Counted from the first letter of the stretch, positions 7,330 to 16,268 are shown. The stretch is 43,429 bases of DNA from Myxococcales bacterium (GCA_022572485.1 JACZVU010000004.1:1-43429); one strand, 5' to 3'. Notes: generated by a model not told the origin, from the letters alone. Translations and numbers: made by a program.

Positions 7330-10300
7330 TCACGCAGCTCCGAGATTTTCGAGCAAATTTCGGGCCGCGGCGAAGAGTCGTGCGGGATCCCCTTTGGGTG
7401 CGCGCGCGTAGATCTTGCGGTCGGGCGCGACGCGCATCCCGGCCCCGGCTTGATGGAGCAGGTCGAGAAGCCGCTGCGGATCGACCTTGCTCTGATCCGC
7501 CGCGGTAAGCACGATTTCGCCGTTTGCGAGATCGATGGCCGCGATGCCAAGCCGGCGCGCGAGCGTCTTCAATCGGATTACCTCGAAGAGGTTCTCGGCC
7601 TCGTCGGGCAGTGATCCGTAGCGGTCGAGCAGCTCGTCTCGAATGCGGTCGATCTCGCCGTCGTCGCGGCAACTCGCGAGGCGCTTGTAGAGAACCAGGC
7701 GCTGGCTGACGGTGCTCACGTAGGACTCCGGCAGGCGCGCGGTCACGGGCAGCCGAATCTCTGGGTCGATCTCGGTCTCGTGGGGTTTTCCGCGCAGCTC
7801 GTCCATGATTTCTTCGAGCATCGCAAGGTAGGTCTCGTAGCCGACCGCCGCGAGACAGCCGCTTTGTTCAGGCCCGAGGAGATTCCCGGCACCGCGAATC
7901 TCGAGGTCCATGTTCGCAAGGCGGAAGCCGCTGCCGAGTTCACTGAGATCTTGGATTGTCTCGAGCCGCCGCCTCGCGTCGGAGGTGAGCGTGTCCTCTG
8001 AACCCGGGATCATCAGGTACGCGTAGGCGCGTTGCTTGCTTCGGCCTACACGCCCGCGCAGCTGGTAGATCTGCGCGAGACCGAGCACATCTGCTCGATT
8101 GATCAAGATGGTATTCGCCCGCGGATTGTCGATGCCGCTCTCGATGATCGTCGTACAGAGCAGCACATCCGCCTCGCCGTGCATGAAGCGAAGCATTCGA
8201 TCTTCTAGTTCGCGCTCTTTCATCTGTCCGTGCGCGACGATGATCTTGGCCTCGGGAACGACGCGGGCGAGCCGACTCTGCATTGCGCCGATCGTCTGCA
8301 CCCGGTTGTGGACGAAGAAAATTTGCCCACCCCGGCGCAGCTCTCGCAGGATGACCTCGCGAATCAGGGAATCCGACAAACGACATACCTGGGTGCGGAT
8401 GGCCAGGCGATCCGCGGGCGGCGTGTTGATCACCGACAGGTCGCGAATTCCGTTGAACGCCATCTGGAGGGTTCGCGGAATCGGTGTTGCGGTCAGCGTC
8501 AAGACGTCGATGTTCTTCTTGAGCTGTTTGATTCGCTCCTTGTGGGTGACGCCGAATCGGTGTTCTTCATCGATAACGAGCAGTCCGAGGTCTCGAAAGC
8601 GGACGTTCTTTTGCAGCAGGCGGTGGGTTCCAATCACGATGTCGATGGTCCCGTTCGCCAACCGCTCGATGACCGACCGGGCGTCCTTTGCGCTGCGAAA
8701 TCGGGAAAGCGATTCGATCTCTATCGGATGGCCCGCAAATCGCTCCTTGAAGGTTTCTTCGTGTTGTTGACAGAGAATCGTCGTTGGAACCAGGACGGCG
8801 ACCTGCTTGCCGTCCATCGCAACCCGGAAGGCCGCCCGCACGGCGACCTCGGTCTTGCCATAACCGACGTCTCCGCAGATGATCCGGTCCGTCGGCTTGG
8901 GACGCTGTAGATCGCTGAGCACGTCTTCGATTGCGGCGGCTTGGTCGGCAGTTTCTTCGAACGGAAAGGTCGCTTCGAATTCTTCGAGGTGACGATCACG
9001 CCCCGAAAACACGTGGCCCGGCGCGAGTTCTCGGGCCGCGTGAATCGAGAGTAGTTCGTGGGCCATGGCCCGCAGGCTCTTCTTGATGGAGTTTTTCGCC
9101 TTTTCCCAGCTGACACCGCCGAGTTTGTCGATGCGTGGGGTGTGGCCGTCCGATCCACCGTAGCGCTGGATCAGGCTCAGGCGATGCACGGGAACGAAGA
9201 GCCGGTCACCGTCGCGGTATTCGAGCCGAAGAAATTCTCCCCGGGTGACCCCAAGGTCGAGTTCGACCAGTCCACGATAGATGCCGATTCCGTGTTCGAC
9301 GTGGACGAGGTAGTCACCTTTCTCGAGTTGCGCGAGGTCTTCGATGCTCGCGCCATCGGGCCAATGCGTCCGCACCCTGCGGTGCTGGCGCGGGCCGAAG
9401 ATCTCCTCTTCTGTCAGAACGACCAGGAGTTCTGCCGGGAAGACGAATCCCTCCGAGAAATTGCACACGCGGATTTCGACGCGGCCTGGCGATGACCAGC
9501 GCGACGCGGTCCGGGGATTCTCGGCGATTCGAACTTCGAGTCCGTATTCGCTTAACAAATGGCGCAGGCGTTCCGCGCCGGAAAGAGAAGAGACGCAGAG
9601 CGTCGTCCGCCAAGCTGCATCACACCATTTTGCGAGCGCGTCGACGAGCGGCTGGAGCGCGCGATCGCTGCTGCGCGCTTTGATCAGCTCGCGGTGGAGG
9701 ATGTCGTGGCCGATGCAGCGAAGCGAAAGGTGCTCGCCTTCGGCCTCGGCGTCGACCACGTCGAGCCGCTCCAAGAAGATCGGCTTGCGCGCGAGCATCT
9801 CGCGCTCGAGTTCTTCGGGGGAGAGTGCCAGTGCGTTTGGTTCCGAGACGACCCGGCCGTTTTCTCTTGCGATTTGGTAATTCTCCTCCGCGTCCGACGC
9901 ATATCGCCGCATGCGGTCGCGGCCGGCTTCCGGGTCGTCGATGAGGATCAGCGTGTCGGCGGGAAGAAAGTCGAACACCGTCTCGACGGTGCGCTGGAGG
10001 AGCGGTGCGAGGGCTTCGGTGCCTGGCGGTATGTGGCCGCGCAGCAAAGAGTCGAGCAGCGCGTCGACCGCACGGTTTGAAACACCCTGTTCGGCGGCCA
10101 ATTCGCGAATTCGCCCGGACTGGTCGACGATCAGCGAACGGTTGATGAGCAGCTCGCGGGGGGGTGGCGCGACCAGGTGTGAGAGGGCATCTCGCGATCG
10201 CTGCGTGACTTCGTCGAATTCGCGAATCGACTCGATCTCGTCGCCCAACAGATCGATTCGAATCGGATGTGTGCGATGGGGTGGAAAGATGTCGAGAATG

Positions 10301-10875
10301 CCGCCTCGCACGGCGATCTCGCCCCGCTCTTCGACGAGAGGCATCCGCGAGTAGCCCGCGGCAACCAGGGTCGCGACAAGCGCGTCTCGGTCGATGGTCT
10401 GGCCGACTTCGAGGTGAACCGAACGGCTGCGCACGACTTCGCGCGCAGGCACCCGCAGCGCGAGCGCCGTCCAGGGCGCCACCGCGATGGGTGCGGGTTC
10501 GATCCGCGCATCCGGCTGCGCGCTCGCCAACCAGCGATAAAGGACGTCCATCCGCTGTGCGACCAGAAATGGTTGAGGGGAGAAGCGCTCGTAGGGATGC
10601 GTGTCGTGATCTGGATACGCGCGTACGCGCCCGCCCTCGGCGGGCTCTCCGAGCGCGGCGCAGAGATTTTGGACGAGCGCATCGCAGGCCTTGGCGTTCG
10701 GGGTGACAAAGAGCGCCGGCGCATCACCAAGCTGCGCAATGAGCTTCGCGCCAACGACGGCCGCTGCGCCGCCGCGCAAGCCCGCCAGGCGTACCGCACC
10801 ACTTCGCTCGGCGATGCGCCGAGCAACGCTGTCTAGATCTTCGTAGCGGGACTTGCTTCCCGCCGTCTCTGCCAT
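7330..10875 (-). CDS. mfd: Transcription-repair coupling factor
   Basis: Mfd removes RNA polymerase stalled at DNA lesions and recruits UvrA. The protein has about 1181 residues from ATG 10875, the normal size. In order it shows the UvrB-like N-terminal region and the RNA-polymerase-interacting module (YLVHVEHGIGIYRGL). Then come the superfamily-2 translocase motifs: Walker A GDVGYGKTE, Walker B DEEHRFG, TATPIPRTL, and motif VI GRVGRSKQRAYAYL. The C-terminal TRCF domain follows. The frame remains open to a TTG at 10944 (23 extra residues), but ATG 10875 gives the usual N-terminal length; neither has a strong ribosome site. It converges on the Kal-like gene with only 25 bp between them. Copy A of the 77-nt repeat lies in the upstream spacer. 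Confidence 0.97.
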   Translation of the reverse strand: MAETAGSKSRYEDLDSVARRIAERSGAVRLAGLRGGAAAVVGAKLIAQLGDAPALFVTPNAKACDALVQNLCAALGEPAEGGRVRAYPDHDTHPYERFSPQPFLVAQRMDVLYRWLASAQPDARIEPAPIAVAPWTALALRVPAREVVRSRSVHLEVGQTIDRDALVATLVAAGYSRMPLVEERGEIAVRGGILDIFPPHRTHPIRIDLLGDEIESIREFDEVTQRSRDALSHLVAPPPRELLINRSLIVDQSGRIRELAAEQGVSNRAVDALLDSLLRGHIPPGTEALAPLLQRTVETVFDFLPADTLILIDDPEAGRDRMRRYASDAEENYQIARENGRVVSEPNALALSPEELEREMLARKPIFLERLDVVDAEAEGEHLSLRCIGHDILHRELIKARSSDRALQPLVDALAKWCDAAWRTTLCVSSLSGAERLRHLLSEYGLEVRIAENPRTASRWSSPGRVEIRVCNFSEGFVFPAELLVVLTEEEIFGPRQHRRVRTHWPDGASIEDLAQLEKGDYLVHVEHGIGIYRGLVELDLGVTRGEFLRLEYRDGDRLFVPVHRLSLIQRYGGSDGHTPRIDKLGGVSWEKAKNSIKKSLRAMAHELLSIHAARELAPGHVFSGRDRHLEEFEATFPFEETADQAAAIEDVLSDLQRPKPTDRIICGDVGYGKTEVAVRAAFRVAMDGKQVAVLVPTTILCQQHEETFKERFAGHPIEIESLSRFRSAKDARSVIERLANGTIDIVIGTHRLLQKNVRFRDLGLLVIDEEHRFGVTHKERIKQLKKNIDVLTLTATPIPRTLQMAFNGIRDLSVINTPPADRLAIRTQVCRLSDSLIREVILRELRRGGQIFFVHNRVQTIGAMQSRLARVVPEAKIIVAHGQMKERELEDRMLRFMHGEADVLLCTTIIESGIDNPRANTILINRADVLGLAQIYQLRGRVGRSKQRAYAYLMIPGSEDTLTSDARRRLETIQDLSELGSGFRLANMDLEIRGAGNLLGPEQSGCLAAVGYETYLAMLEEIMDELRGKPHETEIDPEIRLPVTARLPESYVSTVSQRLVLYKRLASCRDDGEIDRIRDELLDRYGSLPDEAENLFEVIRLKTLARRLGIAAIDLANGEIVLTAADQSKVDPQRLLDLLHQAGAGMRVAPDRKIYARAPKGDPARLFAAARNLLENLGAA

Positions 10876-11001
10876 ACGGGTCGCGGGGCCCTCCGAGCGC
10901 TCCAGGCGTGCGCTGCACGCAGAAATCCCCGCCGCCCCAATCAAACGGACGGGGGGTGCGAGACCTCGCGGAGAGTGTAGCGGGTCGTCGGTCCGGCTCG
11001 G

Positions 11002-11078
11002 CTAGAGGGTCCCGCAGAATACCGTGACACCCGTTCCCGGCGGGGATCGTTGTAACCCTATTCCGCGATCCCCTCTAG
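11002..11078 (+). repeat. 77-nt dispersed structured repeat, copy A
   Basis: This element begins CTAGAGGG and ends CCCTCTAG, an 8-bp perfect terminal inverted repeat. It matches 29644-29720 over exactly 77 nt without gaps at 67 positions, in the same orientation. The interior is partly self-complementary: positions 12-19 pair with 59-66 with one mismatch, and 23-29 pair with 49-55 imperfectly, so the whole element can fold into one long hairpin. A competing hairpin pairs GGGGATCG (positions 41-48) with CGATCCCC (65-72). Copy A lies between the divergent mfd and DUF2059-like genes, 46 nt before the latter's start. I do not recognise it as a known riboswitch, REP element or MITE. Confidence 0.85.
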
Positions 11079-11124
11079 TCTTGGGGTTTGCGGTATCCAG
11101 TGCCCGAGAAGAGCGGAGGTGACT

Positions 11125-11394
11125 GTGCGAATCCGAAAAATCGGTGCAGTGATCTTGGCGGCCGGCGTATTGATTCAGTCTGCGAAGAGCGGCGCGGAGC
11201 TCACCGAGTCGAAACAGGAACTGATCCGGGAGATGCTCGCCTTCTACCGCACGCCGGTCGGGCGCAAGAGCATCGAGGTGATGCCATCGTTGGTGCAAGA
11301 GGCGGGGCGGGGCGTCGACGAGGCGGTGCAGCCCCTTGCGGTCGGCCTCATCCAGGAGATTGTCGCTGAGGAGCGCGCGAAGCTGGCCGATTGA
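11125..11394 (+). CDS. Small secreted DUF2059-like protein
   Basis: This 89-residue protein has an N-terminal signal sequence (RIRK, then IGAVILAAGVLIQSAKSG). The short domain has the pattern MLAFYRTPVGRKSIEVMPSLVQEA. That pattern of FYxTPxGRKxxExxP is typical of DUF2059 proteins, whose function is unknown; most are longer, at about 150 residues or more, so this is a minimal or shortened member. I start it at GTG 11125 because CGGAGG (11113-11118) lies 6 nt upstream; a GTG at 11119 is too close. It is alone between repeat copy A and rplC and is probably exported to the periplasm. Confidence 0.7.
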   Translation: MRIRKIGAVILAAGVLIQSAKSGAELTESKQELIREMLAFYRTPVGRKSIEVMPSLVQEAGRGVDEAVQPLAVGLIQEIVAEERAKLAD

Positions 11395-11520
11395 ATCCGG
11401 CCGAGCTCGCCCGGGCAGCCCGGTCGCGGGGTGCTCCGAGAGTCGACAGACCGCTCAGATCCTCTATCTTTCCGCGCTCTTTCCCGAATTTCGCCCGATG
11501 GGCGCTCTGGAGACAATCTC

Positions 11521-12171
11521 GTGGCGGTTGAATTGCTGTGCCGGAAGATCGGCATGACCCAGATCTTTGAAGAGTCTGGTAAGGCGATACCGGTGACGGT
11601 ACTCGAAGCGTCGTCGAACTTCGTGATCCAGAAGAAGTCCGCGGAGAAGGACGGCTACACGGCGCTCCAGCTTGGTTTCGGCGACCGCCGCCCGTCCAGC
11701 GCCGACAAGGCCCAGCAGGGGCACTTCCAGAAGGCCGGCGTAGCCCCCAAGCGGTATCTCGCGGAGTCTAGAATGAGCGCTAAAGACGCAGAGGGTTACG
11801 AGGTCGGCCAGGAGATCAAGATCGAGATCTTCGAGAAGGGCCAGCGCGTCGACGTGACCGGGATCTCGAAGGGCCGCGGGACGGCCGGAGTCGTCAAGCG
11901 CCACGGGTTTGCGGTCATGCGGCGCACCCACGGTACCCACGAAGCTTTTCGTCACGGAGGGTCGATTGGCGCGGGCAGCTATCCGGGCCGCGTCTTCAAG
12001 GGCATGAAGATGCCCGGGCGCCTCGGCAACGCCCGGACCACGAGCATCAACCTGGAAGTCGCGCGCGTCGACGCCGAGCGGGGCCTGCTGTTCGTGAACG
12101 GCGCGGTCCCGGGTCACAACAACGCGATCGTCCGGGTCCGAGCGAGCGTCAAGGCCAACCGCGGATCCTGA
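11521..12171 (+). CDS. rplC: Ribosomal protein L3 (uL3), isolated gene
   Basis: L3 is a primary 23S rRNA-binding protein near the peptidyl-transferase centre. The 216-residue product has clear L3 landmarks: CRKIGMTQIFEESGKAIPVT at the start, GYTALQLGFGDRR, KAGVAPKRYL, VDVTGISKGRGTAGVVKRHG and SYPGRVFKGMKMPGRLGN. The central extension reads RRTHGTHEAFRHGGSIGAG, the less common THGTHExFRH variant rather than GGPxSHGSxFHRxPGSIG. GTG 11521 is taken as start because the conserved domain begins six residues later, with GGAGA some 9 nt upstream; the frame remains open for 30 codons before it. The gene is not in an S10 operon: L4, L23 and L2 do not follow, and rlmE does. It is either a relocated single copy or a paralogue. 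Confidence 0.92.
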   Translation: MAVELLCRKIGMTQIFEESGKAIPVTVLEASSNFVIQKKSAEKDGYTALQLGFGDRRPSSADKAQQGHFQKAGVAPKRYLAESRMSAKDAEGYEVGQEIKIEIFEKGQRVDVTGISKGRGTAGVVKRHGFAVMRRTHGTHEAFRHGGSIGAGSYPGRVFKGMKMPGRLGNARTTSINLEVARVDAERGLLFVNGAVPGHNNAIVRVRASVKANRGS

Positions 12172-12209
12172 TCCGACCCGCGGCGCCGCCACCGGATCGA
12201 GCGATCACC

Positions 12210-12860
12210 GTGACGGTCTACGACCGCAAAGACCACTTCTATCGGCGCGCCAAACGCGAGGGCTACCGATCTCGCGCAGCTTTCAAGCTGCTCGAAATCC
12301 AGCAATCCCAGCACCTGCTGCGGTCGGGTCAACGGGTGATCGATCTCGGTTGTTGGCCGGGCGGTTGGCTACAGGTCGCCGCCGACGCGGTGGGTCCGAA
12401 AGGGCGCGTCGTGGGAGTCGATCTGGCCGCGATCGATCCTCCGTTTAAAAATGAGAACGTGATCGCGTTTTGTGCGGACTTCACGCAACAGGCAGTTGCG
12501 AAAGAACTTATTGAACGGCTGGGAGGCCCCGCCGACGTCGTGTTGAGCGACGCAGCCCCCAAGCTGACCGGGATTCGCGCAACCGACCAGGCCCGGGAGG
12601 GTGCGTTGCTCGAGGGCGTCGAGGCCCTGCTCGGCGGCCTTTTGTGCGCTGGCGGAACGCTTCTGATCAAGATCCTGGAGGGGCCGGAGGCCGTGCTCGT
12701 CGACCGCCGACTGAGGCGGGAATTCGAGACTGCCAAGACCGTCAAACCGAGTGCCTCACGCCGCGGAAGTAGCGAGCGCTATCTGCTCGGAAGGGGTTAT
12801 AAAGGGTGCTCTGGATCTTCCGAGGATCCGAGCCAGCGAACCCCCAGGAGGCAATCGTGA
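12210..12860 (+). CDS. rlmE: 23S rRNA (uridine-2'-O-)-methyltransferase RlmE
   Basis: RlmE (FtsJ/RrmJ) methylates the ribose of U2552 in the A-loop of 23S rRNA using S-adenosylmethionine. The protein has 216 residues. The catalytic K-D-K-E tetrad is visible: K26 in [10 protein letters not shown]114 in VLSDAAPK, K154 in LLIKIL and E189 in SSERYLLG. The SAM-binding motif DLGCWPGGW is at residues 45-53. The start is GTG 12210. About 20 residues after GRGYKG are extra and unlike the family. The stop overlaps the next gene's GTG by 4 bp (GTGA, 12857-12860). Adjacency to the lone L3 gene places two large-subunit assembly functions together. Confidence 0.93.
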   Translation: MTVYDRKDHFYRRAKREGYRSRAAFKLLEIQQSQHLLRSGQRVIDLGCWPGGWLQVAADAVGPKGRVVGVDLAAIDPPFKNENVIAFCADFTQQAVAKELIERLGGPADVVLSDAAPKLTGIRATDQAREGALLEGVEALLGGLLCAGGTLLIKILEGPEAVLVDRRLRREFETAKTVKPSASRRGSSERYLLGRGYKGCSGSSEDPSQRTPRRQS

Positions 12861-13333
12861 GCGAGCGACCGTTTCGCGTATTGGGCATTCAGCAGATCGC
12901 AGTCGGAGCGACCGACAAGGCCGTTCTGCGCAAGATCTGGGTCGATATGCTCGGATTGAAGATCACCGGAAATTTCACAAGCGAGTCCGAAAACGTCGAC
13001 GAAGACATCGCGGTTACGGGTTCGGGGCCCCTCAAGATCGAGGTCGATCTCATGCAGCCGATCGACCCTGACAAGAAACCGAAGGTCCATGAGCCCGCGC
13101 TGAATCACGTCGGGCTCTGGATTGACGATCTCGCAGCCGCGGTCGCGTGGCTCGGCCAAAATGGCGTCCGCTTTACGCCCGGCGGTATCCGCAAGGGAGC
13201 CGCGGGGTTCGATATTTGTTTCATCCACCCCAAAGGAAACGAGGCTTCCCCGGTCGGTGGTGGCGGCGTTTTGATCGAGCTCGTTCAGGCTCCCCCGGAG
13301 GTTCGAGAGGCCTTCGAGAAGCACGCCGGATGA
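12857..13333 (+). CDS. VOC/glyoxalase-superfamily protein, methylmalonyl-CoA-epimerase-like
   Basis: This 158-residue protein has two vicinal-oxygen-chelate beta-alpha modules: the first from [16 protein letters not shown], the second from [19 protein letters not shown] to [13 protein letters not shown]. The overall arrangement resembles methylmalonyl-CoA epimerase and lactoylglutathione lyase. The expected first metal-ligand histidine (usually DHIGIAV) is replaced by glutamine in GIQQIAVGA. The second-module histidine (LNHVGLW) and the terminal glutamate (LIELVQ) are kept. The substrate is therefore uncertain. AGGAGG (12846-12851) is placed 5 nt before GTG 12857, giving a clear start inside the rlmE end. 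Its stop overlaps the following ATG. Confidence 0.7.
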   Translation: MSERPFRVLGIQQIAVGATDKAVLRKIWVDMLGLKITGNFTSESENVDEDIAVTGSGPLKIEVDLMQPIDPDKKPKVHEPALNHVGLWIDDLAAAVAWLGQNGVRFTPGGIRKGAAGFDICFIHPKGNEASPVGGGGVLIELVQAPPEVREAFEKHAG

Positions 13334-13953
13334 AGTTCGGAGGGCTACTCGTACTTGTTTCGATAGCGCTCTTCGCCGAGCCGGCGACCTCGGAGATTTT
13401 CAAGTGCGTCGATGCCTCCGGAAACGTGACTTTCGTAAATGATCGCAGCGCCTGCCCGGATGCGAAGTCACACATCTTAGAGGGTCGCGTCGAGAGAGTG
13501 TCTTCGTCGCTTTCGCTCGCCGAAGAGGCGGTGCCCGATCGAAGCGAGATTTCGTCGTTCGAGCAGCGCCTCGAGTGGGCGTTGCTCGATGAGGGCGATG
13601 TGCGCTTCGGTTGGGAGATCGTGAACGAAACACCCAGCGATCCGAGAAAAGATGCGGATCTCGTCGAATGGGGCGTCGTCGCACAGAGAACGCGCCACTA
13701 TACACGTACTTTGGACGGTGATTCACAAGTCTGTAGCATCGAGCTCTGGGCGTTTGAGAACGACGCGCGCGCACTTCTCGCGCAACAGAACTTCGAATTT
13801 CCGAATTGGAGGATCGATCGCAGAGGGGATACGCTCGTCATGCTCCGGGCGGTTACGCTCCGAGGCGGTGTAGCCGAGCGCATGATCTATCCCGATTGCG
13901 CGAAACTCGGCAAGATCGTACGAGCGCGATCCGAGAAGTTCGCCGGCGAATGA
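13330..13953 (+). CDS. Secreted DUF4124-like protein of unknown function
   Basis: This 207-residue protein starts with a clear signal peptide ([18 protein letters not shown], cleavage probably after ATS). It is followed by [20 protein letters not shown], a DUF4124-type motif (xYKCVDxxGxVxFxDxxC) found in many periplasmic proteins. The remaining about 150 residues contain a globular region with [15 protein letters not shown] and a terminal cysteine-containing segment, [12 protein letters not shown] do not recognise that part. The ATG overlaps the stop of the VOC gene (ATGA), suggesting the same transcript as rlmE and the VOC gene. The role is unknown. Confidence 0.65.
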   Translation: MKFGGLLVLVSIALFAEPATSEIFKCVDASGNVTFVNDRSACPDAKSHILEGRVERVSSSLSLAEEAVPDRSEISSFEQRLEWALLDEGDVRFGWEIVNETPSDPRKDADLVEWGVVAQRTRHYTRTLDGDSQVCSIELWAFENDARALLAQQNFEFPNWRIDRRGDTLVMLRAVTLRGGVAERMIYPDCAKLGKIVRARSEKFAGE

Positions 13954-14084
13954 GGCTGGCTGTTTGCAGTGCTAGCTGTGGGACCTACGCAGCTTGTTGA
14001 CGCGCTTTTCTGAGCCGAGCCATCGGAGGTTCCTTTCCGATCTCTCGGTGGGGTCGCTCCCCCGATTTTACAGAGGAAAGCAGC

Positions 14085-14513
14085 ATGGCCCGCGCCCATT
14101 GGCTCGTGAAGTCCGAACCCTTTCAATATTCGTGGGACGATCTCGTGAAGGACGGATCCACATACTGGGATGGAGTGCGCAACTACCAAGCGCGAAACAA
14201 CCTGCGCGAGATGAAGGTCGGAGACTACGCGCTCTATTATCACTCTAACGAGGGAAAAGAAGTCGTCGGAATCGCGAAGGTGACCCGAAGTGCCTACCCC
14301 GATCCGACCACCGATGACGATCGCTGGGTGGTGGTCGACGTCGCGCCCGTGAAACCGTTGAAGGTGCCGGTGCCGCTCACGCAGATCAAGGCGGATCCGC
14401 AGCTTCGGAAGATTCCGCTCGTCACCCACTCTCGACTGTCGGTGATGCCGCTCAAGAAATCGGACTTCGAGCGGATCCTCAAACTCGGCAAGACCGCACC
14501 CGCCCGCCACTGA
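14085..14513 (+). CDS. EVE domain-containing protein
   Basis: This 142-residue single-domain protein belongs to the EVE family, structurally related to the YTH and PUA folds. It begins MARAHWLVKSEPFQYSWDDL and continues with YWDGVRNYQARNNLREMKVG, DYALYYHSNEGKEVVGIAKV and a C-terminal HSRLSVMPLKKSDFERIL. These segments, and the W and Y residues of the aromatic cage region, are typical of the thymocyte nuclear protein 1-like branch. EVE domains are thought to bind modified bases in nucleic acids; the ligand here is unknown. The ATG at 14085 follows GAGGAAAG (about 14072-14079). The gene converges on rnhA with 15 bp between stops. Confidence 0.85.
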   Translation: MARAHWLVKSEPFQYSWDDLVKDGSTYWDGVRNYQARNNLREMKVGDYALYYHSNEGKEVVGIAKVTRSAYPDPTTDDDRWVVVDVAPVKPLKVPVPLTQIKADPQLRKIPLVTHSRLSVMPLKKSDFERILKLGKTAPARH

Positions 14514-14528
14514 GCGCGAAGCGCGCGA

Positions 14529-15032
14529 TCAGTGGCCCAAGTGCGCGGACGCCAGCGCGTCTGCGTATTCGTTCCAGCGCGAACCGTCGTGGGCCTTGAT
14601 CCACTGGAGGGTGACGCCCGTGTGGGCGTTGGCGAGCGTGTAGAGTTCCCGAACCCATTCGAGATTCGCGATCGGGCCAGACTTGCGGCGCCAACCGCGC
14701 CTCTCCCAACCGGCTGCCCACTCGTTGACGGTCTTCACGCAGAGCTGACTGTCTGAGTAGACGGTGATTCGACTGTTTTTGGGCAACATTCTGTAAGCGG
14801 CGATCAACGCCGCGAGTTCCATCCGGTTGTTGGTCGTCGAGGGATCCGTGCCACTCTTTGCTTCGACGATTCGATCGTCGTTGACCCATACGACCCCCCA
14901 GCCGCCGGGGCCCGGGTTTCCCTCACAGGAGCCGTCCGTGAAAACGCCCGTCTTCGGCCCCTCTTTGTAGCGGCGGAGCACTTCGTCGGGCGTCAAAAGG
15001 CCATTTGTGGTGCGGTTTCCCATGGACTCCAT
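14529..15032 (-). CDS. rnhA: Ribonuclease HI
   Basis: RNase HI cuts RNA in RNA-DNA hybrids, removing primers and R-loops. From ATG 15032 the protein has 167 residues, close to the usual 155. The DEDD active site is seen as D33 in VFTDGSCEGNPG, E72 in NNRMELAALIAAY, D94 in VYSDSQLCVK and the final aspartate in WNEYADALAS. The basic segment WERRGWRRKSGPIANLEW corresponds to the substrate-binding handle. Start choice is open: ATG 15032 has GAGGAAG almost adjacent, ATG 15023 has GGAG 4 nt upstream, and an in-frame GTG at 15068 would add 12 residues. It is transcribed after tgt with only about 60 bp between. Confidence 0.93.
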   Translation of the reverse strand: MESMGNRTTNGLLTPDEVLRRYKEGPKTGVFTDGSCEGNPGPGGWGVVWVNDDRIVEAKSGTDPSTTNNRMELAALIAAYRMLPKNSRITVYSDSQLCVKTVNEWAAGWERRGWRRKSGPIANLEWVRELYTLANAHTGVTLQWIKAHDGSRWNEYADALASAHLGH

Positions 15033-15091
15033 CTTCCTCGATCGACGCCGGTCTCCGCACGGGACCATAGCGACGCCTCAGCGTATCCGGT

Positions 15092-16252
15092 TCAGGATTT
15101 TGACGTTTCTGCGGAATTCGACCCTTCTCCCGAATAGGAAGCGAGAAATTCACGGCGATGTTCGTCGAAGTGTCCTGCGAGGATCGCCTCGCGGGCTTCG
15201 CGGACGATGCGCTGGTAGAAGTGAACGTTGTGGATCGAAGTCAATATTGCGGACAAGACTTCGTTGGCGGCGAAGAGGTGGTGAAGGTAAGCGCGCGAAA
15301 AACCCTGCGCGCAGGCCGCGCAATCGCAGGAGGTGTCGATTGGGTAGGCGTCTCGCCGGAAGCGGCGGTTGGTGAGGCGAATGCGCCCCCGCTTCGTGAA
15401 TGCGGTCGCACTGCGCGCGTAGCGGGTTGGAATTACGCAATCGAACAGGTCCATCCCGTAGCCGATCGCCGCGAGCAGGTCTTCGGGAAGACCAACCCCC
15501 ATCAGATAACGTATCTTGGTGTCTGGAAGCAGTGGAGCAGTGTGCTCGGCCACCTTGCAAAGCAACTCGTGCCCTTCGCCGACCGAAACGCCGCCAATTG
15601 CATAACCGGGGAGGTCCAACGCCACCAGCGCCTCCGCGCAGGAGGTGCGCAGGCCGAGGTCGACGCCGCCCTGCACGATTCCGAACAACGCCTGTTGGGT
15701 CTCGCCGCCCTGGTGGATTTTGAGGCAGCGGTCGATCCACGCGAGCGTTCGCCGCACGCCGTCGCGCAGCGTCGCCGCGTCGGCCGGAAACGGAGAGCAC
15801 TCGTCGAAAGCCATGATGATGTCTGCGCCGAGCGCGTGCTGGATTTCGATCGACCGCTCCGGCGTGAGCTTCATCGAAGAACCGTCAACGGCGTTCTTGA
15901 ATCGCACCCCCCCGTCGTCGATTTCGACGCCGGGGAGTGAGAAGACCTGGAACCCCCCACTGTCCGTGAGGATCGGTCCGTCCCAACCCATGAAGCGATG
16001 CAAGCCGCCGAGTTTTTCGACGATCTTCTCGCCTGGGCGCAGTGCGAGGTGGTAGGTGTTGGCGAGCACGACCTCGGTGGAGGTCGCGTGCACTTGGTCG
16101 GCGGTGAGCGCCTTGATGGCGCCATGGGTTCCGACGGGCATGAAGGCCGGCGTGTGGAAGGAGCCGTGGGGGGTGGAGAACGAGCCTGCGCGCGCCGCTC
16201 CACTGCGGGCTTCGAGTTTGAACGAAAAAGGGTTCAGGGGCGCCGCGGCCAC
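15092..16252 (-). CDS. tgt: tRNA-guanine transglycosylase
   Basis: Tgt exchanges guanine 34 of GUN-anticodon tRNAs for the queuosine precursor preQ1. The 386-residue protein has the full TIM-barrel set. The general-base aspartate is in ILTDSGGFQVFSL, the nucleophilic aspartate in GMDLFDCVIPTRYAR, and substrate loops in DECSPFP and GIVQGGV. The zinc site CDCAAC is followed by HHLF about 25 residues later. GTG 16252 is the most upstream plausible start and gives a short MAAAPLNPFSF leader. It follows the 42-residue basic protein gene (stop 16269) by 16 bp on the same strand, so they are probably cotranscribed. No other queuosine gene is in the window. Confidence 0.96.
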   Translation of the reverse strand: MAAAPLNPFSFKLEARSGAARAGSFSTPHGSFHTPAFMPVGTHGAIKALTADQVHATSTEVVLANTYHLALRPGEKIVEKLGGLHRFMGWDGPILTDSGGFQVFSLPGVEIDDGGVRFKNAVDGSSMKLTPERSIEIQHALGADIIMAFDECSPFPADAATLRDGVRRTLAWIDRCLKIHQGGETQQALFGIVQGGVDLGLRTSCAEALVALDLPGYAIGGVSVGEGHELLCKVAEHTAPLLPDTKIRYLMGVGLPEDLLAAIGYGMDLFDCVIPTRYARSATAFTKRGRIRLTNRRFRRDAYPIDTSCDCAACAQGFSRAYLHHLFAANEVLSAILTSIHNVHFYQRIVREAREAILAGHFDEHRREFLASYSGEGSNSAETSKS

Positions 16253-16268
16253 CGCCGACGGCCTCCGG

